DNA of 5,759 nucleotides from Burkholderiales bacterium (GTDB taxonomy: Bacteria; Pseudomonadota; Gammaproteobacteria; Burkholderiales; Usitatibacteraceae), in assembly GCA_017880705.1 (NCBI GenBank), contig JADGRS010000228.1:1-5759 (forward strand), given 5' to 3'. The translations under genes were made by a program, and so were the position numbers. Shown piece after piece: positions 1 through 5,551 of this stretch. Each line of letters begins with the position of its first letter. The stretch's first letter is position 1. The notes beneath the pieces are model-generated. The model did no database searches, was not told the DNA's origin, and saw only the letters and a program-made list of their open reading frames with translations.

Positions 1-289
1 CGGGGCGCATACGCTCGGTCCCGCGCACCGGCGAGATGCGGATGCCTTCCTTCTCGGCGATGTGCCCGATGAATTCCTGCTGCTGCGGCGGCGTCATCGT
101 CTGCAGCGCGGCGCTGATGGTCTTCAGGTGGCTCACGAATTGGCCGATGCCCAGCGCCATGCGCGGCTGCGTCACGTGCTCGTGGAGGATCCACAGGGCT
201 GCCGCCTGGGAAAGGATGAGCGCCGCCACGAGCACGATCAGCGTTCGCCAAAGCAGGGAGCCCGGGATGAGCTTCGCAAGCTGCTTCAT
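1..289 (-). CDS. envZ: EnvZ-like sensor histidine kinase, N-terminal part (cut by left window end)
   Basis: This is the start of an inner-membrane sensor histidine kinase that should phosphorylate the response regulator encoded just upstream. Only the first 96 codons are in the window. They read MKQLAKLIPGSLLWRTLIVL and onward: a short basic cytoplasmic tail, a membrane segment at about residues 16-36, then the beginning of a periplasmic sensor region (about 37-96) containing a PPQQQEF stretch. The HAMP, dimerisation/His and ATPase domains are outside the window, so the kinase assignment rests on gene order, the membrane topology and resemblance to the EnvZ N-terminus. The ATG overlaps the stop of the regulator gene (ATGA at 289-286), which implies translational coupling and one transcript. 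The family-level call is fairly safe; the exact name EnvZ is an inference from its OmpR partner. The sensed signal cannot be read from this fragment. Confidence 0.8.
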   Translation of the reverse strand, partial: MKQLAKLIPGSLLWRTLIVLVAALILSQAAALWILHEHVTQPRMALGIGQFVSHLKTISAALQTMTPPQQQEFIGHIAEKEGIRISPVRGTERMRP

Positions 290-1014
290 TTGGGCGGCAG
301 CCCGTCCGGAATGAACACGTAGCCGAAGCCCCACACCGTCTGGATGAAGCGCGGCTGCTGCGGATCCTCGCCGAGGAGCTTGCGAAGGCGCGACACCTGC
401 ACGTCGATCGAGCGGTCGTAGCTCTCGTGCTCTCGCCCGCGGGCGAGGTCCATCAGCTTGTCGCGCGACATGGGCTCGCGCGGATGCAGCGCGAGCACTT
501 TCAGGAGCGCGAATTCGCCGGTGGTGAGCGAGATCGGCTCGCCTTCGCGCGTGAGCGCACGGTTCGCGAGATGCAGCGCGAAGGGCCCGAACTCCACGAC
601 CTTGGGCTCGGGCGTCGGCGCGCCCGGCGTCGGCGGCGGCGCCTGGCGGCGCAGCACCGCGTGGATGCGCGCGACCAGCTCGCGCGGATTGAATGGCTTG
701 GCGATGTAGTCGTCGGCGCCCATCTCGAGCCCGAGGATGCGGTCGACGTCGTCGCCTTTCGCGGTGAGCATGATGATCGCGAGCGCGTTGTCGACGCCGC
801 GCAACCTGCGGCAGATCGCGAGCCCGTCTTCGCCGGGAAGCATCAGGTCGAGCACCATCAGGTCATAGCGCACGCGTTGAAGCTGGCGATCCATGGCCGC
901 CGCATCCGCGACCGTGTCGACAGCGAAGCCCTGCTCGGACAGGTAGCGCTTCAGCAAGTCGCGCAGGCGCAGGTCGTCGTCGACGACGAGAATCTTCTGG
1001 CGTTGGCTTTGCAT
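286..1014 (-). CDS. ompR: OmpR-family two-component response regulator
   Basis: A cytoplasmic DNA-binding response regulator of 242 aa, close to the 239 aa of E. coli OmpR and colinear with it. The receiver domain (about residues 7-122) has the acidic pocket D12/D13, the phospho-acceptor D56 in VLDLMLPGEDGL, T84, and K106 in the KPFNPREL motif. A proline-rich linker (about 125-138, PPPTPGAPTPEP) is followed by a winged-helix DNA-binding domain (about 140-237) with LTTGEFALLK, HPREPMSRDKLM, the recognition-helix segment RSIDVQVSRLRKLL, and the wing TVWGFGYVF. Nearly all hallmark OmpR strings are kept, which favours OmpR over other subfamily members. Its stop overlaps the start of the kinase gene. 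The ATG at 1014 aligns with the OmpR N-terminus, but no good Shine-Dalgarno precedes it. The target genes are not shown by the window; a tandem repeat upstream suggests autoregulation. The proline-rich linker is longer than in E. coli. Confidence 0.95.
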   Translation of the reverse strand: MQSQRQKILVVDDDLRLRDLLKRYLSEQGFAVDTVADAAAMDRQLQRVRYDLMVLDLMLPGEDGLAICRRLRGVDNALAIIMLTAKGDDVDRILGLEMGADDYIAKPFNPRELVARIHAVLRRQAPPPTPGAPTPEPKVVEFGPFALHLANRALTREGEPISLTTGEFALLKVLALHPREPMSRDKLMDLARGREHESYDRSIDVQVSRLRKLLGEDPQQPRFIQTVWGFGYVFIPDGLPPK

Positions 1015-1057
1015 ATGTCGCAGATGTTAGCAGCGCGCTCCCGACCTTGAGGCCGCC

Positions 1058-1077
1058 TTACAACTTGTTACCACTTG
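1058..1077. promoter_or_regulatory. Tandem 10-bp direct repeat, candidate OmpR-type operator
   Basis: The sequence reads TTACAACTTG then TTACCACTTG with no gap, two 10-bp units differing at one position. It lies in the divergent intergenic region, 44 bp before the ompR-like start and 90 bp before the EF-hand gene start. OmpR-family dimers are known to bind head-to-tail half-sites about one helical turn apart, so the geometry fits. The TTAC core also loosely resembles known OmpR half-sites. That the protein encoded next door binds here is an inference. Confidence 0.5.
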
Positions 1078-1157
1078 CGGTCGGCGCGAAAGGACTTCGG
1101 GCGTTGATCACTCTACGCTCGGGCACATTGGCTCGATCGACCACGATTCCGACCGAA

Positions 1158-1163
1158 AGGAAG
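1158..1163 (+). promoter_or_regulatory. Ribosome binding site of the EF-hand gene
   Basis: AGGAAG lies a few bases before the ATG at 1168, with 6 nt between AGGA and the start. It is the best Shine-Dalgarno in the window and fixes the start of the EF-hand gene at the signal-peptide methionine. Confidence 0.75.
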
Positions 1164-1167
1164 ATTC

Positions 1168-1608
1168 ATGAAATACGTTGCAATCCTCACCGCCCTCGGC
1201 TTCGCCTCCGCGACCCTTTTCGCCGTGGCAGGCCCCGAAGGGCACGATGGCCGCGGCGCGATGGCAGAGCGCCTGAAGCAGGCCGACACCAATGGTGACG
1301 GCATGATCAGCCGCGAAGAAGCCAAGGCCCTGCCGCGCATCGCGGCGCACTTCGACGAGATCGACGCGAATCACGACGGGCAGATCACCGCCGACGAGCT
1401 GCGCGCCTTTCACCAGATGCACGGCGCGAAGCGCAGCGGCGCGATGTTCAAGAAGCTCGATACCGACGGCGATGGACGCATCAGCCGCGCCGAGGCGCAG
1501 GCCGCACCGCGCTTTGCCGCGAACTTCGACGCGATCGACGCCAACAAGGATGGCTTCATCACGATGGAAGAGATGGCGGCGGCGCACGCGAAGCGCACCC
1601 CGAAGTGA
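1168..1608 (+). CDS. Exported four-EF-hand calcium-binding protein
   Basis: A small protein of 146 aa that probably binds calcium outside the cytoplasm. Residues 1-21 form a Sec-type signal peptide (short basic start, hydrophobic core, likely cleavage after AVA at 21). Four canonical 12-residue EF-hand loops follow: D40-E51 (DTNGDGMISREE), D66-E77 (DANHDGQITADE), D98-E109 (DTDGDGRISRAE) and D124-E135 (DANKDGFITMEE). All have Asp at position 1, Asp or Asn at 3, Asp at 5, Gly at 6 and Glu at 12, so all four look able to bind. Loops are 26 residues apart within each pair and the pairs are 58 residues apart; the second half clearly repeats the first (ALPRIAAHFDEIDAN against AAPRFAANFDAIDAN), so the gene arose by internal duplication. 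There is no membrane anchor or enzymatic domain. It is divergent from the ompR-like gene and could share its control region. The biological role is unknown: calcium buffer, sensor or envelope protein are all possible. Confidence 0.88.
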   Translation: MKYVAILTALGFASATLFAVAGPEGHDGRGAMAERLKQADTNGDGMISREEAKALPRIAAHFDEIDANHDGQITADELRAFHQMHGAKRSGAMFKKLDTDGDGRISRAEAQAAPRFAANFDAIDANKDGFITMEEMAAAHAKRTPK

Positions 1609-1619
1609 CGCTATGACCC

Positions 1620-1672
1620 GCGCCGCGCGCGATCGTCGGCGGTACCTTCTGAATGACGGTCGAGCGCGGCGC
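1620..1672 (+). terminator. Long GC-rich hairpin after the EF-hand gene, possible terminator
   Basis: The arms are 1620-1638 and 1654-1672. The outer 9 bp are perfect (GCGCCGCGC with GCGCGGCGC), followed by one G-A mismatch and 8 to 9 further pairs, including one or two G-U pairs, closing on a loop of about 15 nt. It begins 12 nt after the EF-hand stop. The following ACCCATTTTCC has only a four-T run, so it is a weak or imperfect intrinsic terminator, or a 3'-end stabilising stem. No other terminator is visible before the next gene. Confidence 0.5.
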
Positions 1673-1709
1673 ACCCATTTTCCTCGCGCGGGAGCATGAT
1701 CTCCATACC

Positions 1710-3164
1710 ATGAGAGTCCTCGCCGCCGCGGCATTGTTCATCGCATCGATCGCAGCCCATGGGGCACCGATCGGATACGACGGGGCACGCCACCTGCTCA
1801 ACCGGGTTGGATTCGGCGCGACCGACGCGGAGGTGCGCGACTATGCCTCGCTCGAGCGCACGCAGGCGGTCGAGCGCCTGCTGGGCGGCGCAAGGCGCGA
1901 AGCCTTGCTGCGGCCTCCCGCGTTCGTCGACGCTCCCTTCGAGCCGTACTACCGCATCCGGCAGATGAGTCCCGAGGAACGCATGGCCGCCCAGCGCCGC
2001 CTCGTCGAGCAGGGCCTGGAGCTGCGGGCGTGGTGGCTGCGGGAGATGCTCGTCACTCCGAGCCCGCTCACCGAGCGCATGACGCTCTTCTGGCACAACC
2101 ATTTCGCCACGAGCCAGCAAAAGGTGCGACTGGGCCAGCTCATGTACCGCCAGAACGCGCTATTGCGTCGCGAAGCGCTTGGCAACTTCGGGACGATGCT
2201 CCACGCCATCGCCAAGGATCCGGCGATGCTCGTCTATCTCGACAACGCCGGCAGCCGCAAGCAGGCGCCCAACGAGAACTTCGCGCGCGAGGTGATGGAG
2301 CTGTTCACGCTCGGCGAAGGGCACTACGGCGAGAGCGACGTGAAGGAAGCGGCGCGCGCATTCACCGGATGGAGCCTCGACCGCGGGACCGGGGAATTCA
2401 CCTATCGGCGCGTGTGGCACGACTACGGCGAGAAGACCGTGCTCGGCAAGAGCGGGCGCTTCGACGGGGACGATGTGCTCGACGTGCTGCTCGCTCGACC
2501 GGAGGCCGCGCGATTCATCGCGGGAAAGCTGTGGCGCGAGTTCGTCTCTCCCAATCCCGACCCCCGCGAAGTCGCGCGTTGGGCCACGATCTTTCGCGAG
2601 GCGCACTACGAGGTGAAGCCGCTTCTCCGGGCGATTCTCACGTCGGATGCATTCTGGTCGGCGGAGAATCGGGGCGCGCTCATCAAGTCCCCCGTGGAGC
2701 TCGTAGTGGGAACGCTGCGAACCTGCGGCATCAGCCCGTTCGATCTCCGGCCCGCGGTGTTCGCCACGGCGGCCCTGGGCCAGAACCCCTTCTCGCCGCC
2801 GAACGTGAAGGGATGGCCCGGAGGCGACGCGTGGATCACTTCCTCGACGCTCCTCGGGCGGAAGCAATGGCTCGAGCGCGTGTTTCGCGGCTCCGACCCG
2901 GCGACCATGGCGATGACCGAGCACGGCGACGATGCCAAGGCGGCCGCGCCCGGCGAGCGCTATCGCCGCATGCTCGAACGCGGCATGTCCGACTATGCCT
3001 TCGACGTGGAGCGCTTCGACCGCGCGATCGCGAGCGCGCCGGGCCCCGCGCGGATCGATCGACTGCTCCTCGCCACCGATGCCGTGAACGCGCTTCCCGA
3101 CGGCCTCGATTCCGCCGAGCGGGTTCGAGCGCTCGTCGCCGACCCCGCGTACCAGCTTCGATGA
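1710..3164 (+). CDS. DUF1800 family protein with Sec signal peptide
   Basis: A protein of 484 aa in the DUF1800 family, whose biochemical function is not established. Residues 1-18 (MRVLAAAALFIASIAAHG) form a signal peptide, so it should be exported. Family hallmarks follow in order: RHLLNRVGFGAT (27-38), MTLFWHNHFATSQQKV (124-139), ALLRREALGNFGTMLHAIAK (150-169), LVYLDN (174-179), NENFAREVMELFTLGEGHY (188-206), ARAFTGW (215-221), LWREFV (274-279), SPVELVVGTLR (327-337) and PFSPPNVKGWPGGDAWI (360-376). I chose the ATG at 1710 because it begins the signal peptide; an in-frame ATG at 1653 would add 19 unsuitable residues and lies inside the upstream hairpin. The Shine-Dalgarno is poor (GGAG at 1691-1694, 15 nt away). 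The stop overlaps the start of the DUF1501 gene, which is the usual partner of this family, so the two products probably work together outside the cytoplasm. The family call is firm; any activity would be guesswork. Confidence 0.9.
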   Translation: MRVLAAAALFIASIAAHGAPIGYDGARHLLNRVGFGATDAEVRDYASLERTQAVERLLGGARREALLRPPAFVDAPFEPYYRIRQMSPEERMAAQRRLVEQGLELRAWWLREMLVTPSPLTERMTLFWHNHFATSQQKVRLGQLMYRQNALLRREALGNFGTMLHAIAKDPAMLVYLDNAGSRKQAPNENFAREVMELFTLGEGHYGESDVKEAARAFTGWSLDRGTGEFTYRRVWHDYGEKTVLGKSGRFDGDDVLDVLLARPEAARFIAGKLWREFVSPNPDPREVARWATIFREAHYEVKPLLRAILTSDAFWSAENRGALIKSPVELVVGTLRTCGISPFDLRPAVFATAALGQNPFSPPNVKGWPGGDAWITSSTLLGRKQWLERVFRGSDPATMAMTEHGDDAKAAAPGERYRRMLERGMSDYAFDVERFDRAIASAPGPARIDRLLLATDAVNALPDGLDSAERVRALVADPAYQLR

Positions 3165-4312
3165 CCATGGACCGGCGCGCATTCCTGAAGCTCGCATCGC
3201 TCTGTCCTTTCGCCGGCGCGGCAAGCGTCGCATGGGCGGCCGCATCGCCCGCGCGCAAGCTTTTCATCCTGGTGGAGCTGAAGGGCGGCAACGACGGCCT
3301 CAACATGGTCGTCCCCTACGCCGATCCCGAGTACGCGCGGATCCGTCCGCGTCTCGCGATCCCGCGCGACCAGGTCGTGCAGTTGAGCGAGCAGTCCGGG
3401 TTGCATCCGTCTCTCGCGCCGCTGCGCGCGGCGTGGGATGAGCGCCGGCTCGCGATCGTGCAGGGCGTGGGTTACCCGCAACCGAACCTCTCGCACTTCC
3501 GCTCGATCGAGATCTGGGACACCGCGTCGAAGAGCGACGAGTACCTCGACGCGGGATGGCTCGCGCGCGCCTTCGCTGTCTCGCCGTCGCCTGACAGCTA
3601 CGCGGCCGATGGCGTGGTCGTCGGGCCCGGCGCGATGGGGCCGCTCGCCGGCCCGGGCGCGCGCGCGATCGCCCTCACCAATCCCGAGCAGTTCCTGCGC
3701 AATGCGCGCCTTGCGCGGGCCGAAGGCGAGTCGCGCAACGCGGCGCTGGCGCACATCCTTCGCGTCGAGCGCGACGTCATGTTGTCCGCCGAGCGGTTGC
3801 ACGTAGGAGGGAAGCTCGCGACGGAGTTTCCCAGGAACCCCTTCGGCAACGCGGCAAATACCGCGGTGCAGCTGGCGTCCAACGAGGCGGGCATCGCCGT
3901 GGTGAGGCTTTCCCTGGGAAGCTTCGACACGCACGCGAACCAGCTGGGCACCCACGCGAACCTGCTGAAGCAGCTCGGCGAGGGGCTTGCGGCACTTCGC
4001 GAGGGGCTCATGGAGATCGATCGTTGGGACTCGACAGTGATCGCGACCTACGCGGAATTCGGCCGGCGCCCCCACGAGAACCAGAGCGGCGGCACCGATC
4101 ACGGGACTTCGAGCGCCCACCTCGTGCTGGGCGGTGCGGTGAAAGGCGGCTTCTATGGCGCGCGTCCCGACCTGGCGCGGCTCGACGGCAATGGCAACCT
4201 GCCTTTCGCCGTCGATTTCCGCGGCTACTACGCCACATTCCTGGAGCGCTGGTGGGGAATCGATTCCACCAAGGTGCTCGGTGCGCGGCACGCCAAACTA
4301 GACTTCATTTAA
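3161..4312 (+). CDS. DUF1501 family protein with twin-arginine (Tat) leader
   Basis: A protein of 383 aa in the DUF1501 family, a group regarded as distantly related to the alkaline phosphatase/sulfatase fold but without an established substrate. The N-terminus MTMDRRAFLKLAS carries a twin-arginine motif (R5-R6-A-F-L-K), then a hydrophobic stretch and a likely cleavage after AWA near residues 24-27, so it is probably exported folded by the Tat pathway. Conserved strings include LVELKGGNDGLNMVVPY (37-53), NLSHFRSIEIWDTAS (109-123), SFDTHANQ (254-261), YAEFGRRPHEN (297-307) and GTDHGTSSAHLVLGG (311-325); the Asp/His clusters in DTH and TDHG are candidate metal or catalytic residues. The start is ATG at 3161, overlapping the DUF1800 stop (ATGA); an ATG two codons on (3167) would give an equally good Tat leader. 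Coupling and export point to a joint role with DUF1800. A Tat-dependent protein may need a bound cofactor or cytoplasmic folding, which fits a metal enzyme but is inference. Confidence 0.9.
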   Translation: MTMDRRAFLKLASLCPFAGAASVAWAAASPARKLFILVELKGGNDGLNMVVPYADPEYARIRPRLAIPRDQVVQLSEQSGLHPSLAPLRAAWDERRLAIVQGVGYPQPNLSHFRSIEIWDTASKSDEYLDAGWLARAFAVSPSPDSYAADGVVVGPGAMGPLAGPGARAIALTNPEQFLRNARLARAEGESRNAALAHILRVERDVMLSAERLHVGGKLATEFPRNPFGNAANTAVQLASNEAGIAVVRLSLGSFDTHANQLGTHANLLKQLGEGLAALREGLMEIDRWDSTVIATYAEFGRRPHENQSGGTDHGTSSAHLVLGGAVKGGFYGARPDLARLDGNGNLPFAVDFRGYYATFLERWWGIDSTKVLGARHAKLDFI

Positions 4313-4316
4313 AACA

Positions 4317-4358
4317 TTAGATATATACAATAACGCATTCTGTTATATATATATTTAG
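4317..4358. other. AT-rich imperfect hairpin in the DUF1501-tsaB intergenic region
   Basis: The left arm 4317-4334 and right arm 4342-4358 pair over about 16 positions with one G-U pair, one mismatch and one bulged A, around the loop GCATTCT (4335-4341). It begins 5 bases after the DUF1501 stop. The stem is almost all A-T, so it is not a standard rho-independent terminator. As DNA it could melt easily or extrude as a cruciform, and it also occupies the position of an UP element for the next promoter. The base composition contrasts sharply with the surrounding GC-rich coding DNA. Confidence 0.5.
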
Positions 4359-4382
4359 TCTGAACAAGGCATCAGCTATAAT
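4354..4382 (+). promoter_or_regulatory. Candidate sigma-70 promoter of the tsaB-rimI-udg operon
   Basis: A perfect -10 hexamer TATAAT lies at 4377-4382. At 17 bp spacing the -35 position holds TTTAGT (4354-4359), only 3 of 6 matches to consensus. The AT-rich tract just upstream (about 4313-4353) could act as an UP element and compensate. Transcription would start near 4389, leaving a leader of about 20 nt before the TTG start of tsaB. This is the only convincing sigma-70 -10 box I see in an intergenic region here. Confidence 0.6.
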
Positions 4383-4409
4383 GGGCCGGTCCCTCGCATC
4401 CGCCCGCCT

Positions 4410-5093
4410 TTGAACCTTCTCGCCGTCGAGACAGCCACGGAGTTATGCTCGGTCGCGCTGCTGCGTGGCGGCGAGCTCTTCGTCGAGGAGGCGCTCGCCG
4501 AAAACCGGCATTCGGAATTGCTGGTGCCGATGATCCGCAAGGTCCTCGAGCGCGCGCATCTCACGCCGCTGCAGATGGATGCCTTCGGCTTCGGCCAGGG
4601 CCCGGGCTCGTTCACGGGCATTCGCATCGCGTGCGGCATCGTCCAGGGGCTTGCGTTCGCGGCGAAGCGCCCCGTGGTCCCGGTACCCTCGCTCCTCACG
4701 CTCGCCGAGCAATCGAACGAAGCGCACGTCGTCGCCGCGCTCGACGCGCGCATGGGGGAGGCGTATCTCGCGGCCTATGCGCGAAACGGCGACGACTGGG
4801 ACGAAGTCATCGCGCCGCGCCTCGCGGATGCCGCTTCTCTTCCGCGCCTGCCGGGGCGCCGCTGGGCGGCCATCGGCAGCGGCTTCGATCGCCACGAATG
4901 GCTTCGCGCTGCGTATCGCGACTCCGTCGAAATGCGGTTCGGATCCGATCTCCCGCGCGCCGGCGCCGTCGCGCGCATCGCCGCCCGGCGCCTAGCGCGC
5001 GGCGGCGGGATCGCCGCCGCGGAGGCGGCGCCCCTATACTTGCGCGACAAGGTGGCCCTCACCACCGAGGAAAGGCAACGAGGCAAACGGTGA
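4410..5093 (+). CDS. tsaB: tRNA threonylcarbamoyladenosine (t6A) biosynthesis protein TsaB
   Basis: TsaB (older name YeaZ) is the ASKHA-fold partner of TsaD; with TsaE they transfer the threonylcarbamoyl group made by TsaC to A37 of tRNAs that read ANN codons. It is cytoplasmic and lacks its own catalytic activity. The 227 aa match the usual length of about 230. Hallmarks are LLAVETATELCSVAL at the N-terminus (3-17), FGQGPGSFTGIRIACGIVQG (61-80), the LDARMGEAYLA segment (111-121) and the C-terminal LYLRDKVAL (209-217). The start is TTG at 4410: no ATG or GTG exists in frame upstream within the leader, and this start places the first strand exactly as in other TsaB proteins. No Shine-Dalgarno precedes it. 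The stop overlaps the start of rimI. The combination of TTG and no ribosome binding site suggests modest expression of an essential gene; that is inference. Confidence 0.95.
   Translation: MNLLAVETATELCSVALLRGGELFVEEALAENRHSELLVPMIRKVLERAHLTPLQMDAFGFGQGPGSFTGIRIACGIVQGLAFAAKRPVVPVPSLLTLAEQSNEAHVVAALDARMGEAYLAAYARNGDDWDEVIAPRLADAASLPRLPGRRWAAIGSGFDRHEWLRAAYRDSVEMRFGSDLPRAGAVARIAARRLARGGGIAAAEAAPLYLRDKVALTTEERQRGKR
5080..5083 (+). promoter_or_regulatory. Ribosome binding site selecting the GTG start of rimI
   Basis: GAGG sits 6 nt before the GTG at 5090, inside the end of tsaB. Together with the overlap with the tsaB stop (GTGA at 5090-5093) it supports GTG as the start over the in-frame ATG at 5129, which would remove the first strand of the GNAT fold. 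Confidence 0.65.
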
Positions 5094-5551
5094 GCGCAGT
5101 CCCGATCCCTCAGCTGCACTATCGACGCATGCGCGCCGCCGACCTCGCCGAGGTCGCGCAGCTCGAGAAGTCGCTCTACGGCTTTCCCTGGAGCCTCGGC
5201 AATTTCCGCGACTCGGTGAACGCGGGATATGACTGCTGGACCGTGACCCACGGCGAGAGGGTGATCGGCTACGCAATCCTCATGATCGCGCTCGACGAGG
5301 CGCATCTCCTCAACATCGCGATCGCCGGCGAATGGCAGAACCAGGGCATCGGCGGCGATTTCCTGAAGCACATGATCCGCGTGGCGAAGGCCGCGGCGTG
5401 CCAGATCGTGTATCTCGAGGTGCGTCCCTCGAACCTGGCGGCGCGGCACCTCTATCGCACGATGGGCTTCCAGCAGATCGCGATCCGGCCCGAGTACTAC
5501 CCCGCCGCATCAGGCCGCGAAGACGCCCTCTTCCTCGGACTGTCGTTGTGA
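5090..5551 (+). CDS. rimI: Ribosomal protein N-alpha-acetyltransferase RimI (GNAT family)
   Basis: RimI transfers acetyl from acetyl-CoA to the N-terminal alanine of ribosomal protein S18 in E. coli. The product here is 153 aa against 148 in E. coli and shows the whole GNAT fold. Visible hallmarks are FPWS (32-35) near the substrate loop, LLNIAI (73-78), the acetyl-CoA pyrophosphate loop QNQGIG (83-88), LEVRPSNLAARHLYRTMGF (109-127) and the C-terminal RPEYYPAASGREDALFL (133-149). E110 and Y122 fall where the catalytic E103 and Y115 lie in the enterobacterial enzyme, with the same 12-residue spacing. The GTG start overlaps the tsaB stop, and its own stop shares one base with the start of the next gene (TGATG), so all three are likely translated as a coupled unit. 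Some bacterial RimI enzymes act on other proteins as well, so the substrate range is not fixed by sequence. Confidence 0.93.
   Translation: MSAVPIPQLHYRRMRAADLAEVAQLEKSLYGFPWSLGNFRDSVNAGYDCWTVTHGERVIGYAILMIALDEAHLLNIAIAGEWQNQGIGGDFLKHMIRVAKAAACQIVYLEVRPSNLAARHLYRTMGFQQIAIRPEYYPAASGREDALFLGLSL

Noticed and set aside
427..1050. 207-codon plus-strand frame opposite the ompR-like gene
   Set aside because: The minus strand encodes a near-complete match to OmpR. The plus-strand translation is Arg/Glu-rich without motifs.
1078..1155. Inverted 7-mers CGGTCGG (1078-1084) and CCGACCG (1149-1155) in the ompR/EF-hand intergenic region
   Set aside because: They are short, far apart (64 bp) and do not extend beyond 7 bases, so chance is likely in GC-rich sequence.
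1653..1709. Upstream in-frame ATG for the DUF1800 gene
   Set aside because: It would put 19 polar residues ahead of a good signal peptide and lies inside the hairpin at 1620-1672.
1108..1734. Minus-strand frame opposite the EF-hand gene
   Set aside because: It is antisense to a gene with a strong ribosome binding site, signal peptide and four intact EF-hand loops, and has no recognisable domain itself.
2030..3160. Long plus-strand reading frame running inside the DUF1800 gene and continuous with DUF1501
   Set aside because: Its upstream portion is low-complexity Arg/Ala-rich sequence out of frame with the well-conserved DUF1800 protein. DUF1501 begins with a clear Tat leader at 3161, so this is a frame left open by high GC content and not a fusion.
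2160..3245. 361-codon minus-strand frame opposite DUF1800
   Set aside because: Arg-, His- and Ala-rich composition with no recognisable motif, and it lies fully opposite a conserved gene. It is a typical antisense shadow in GC-rich DNA.
2993..4291. 432-codon minus-strand frame opposite DUF1501
   Set aside because: It mirrors the codon structure of DUF1501 and lacks family motifs, a signal peptide or a ribosome binding site.
4445..5089. Apparent N-terminal extension of RimI in an open frame overlapping tsaB
   Set aside because: The translated extension is Arg-rich and unlike any GNAT protein. The GTG at 5090 with a nearby GAGG gives the normal RimI length.
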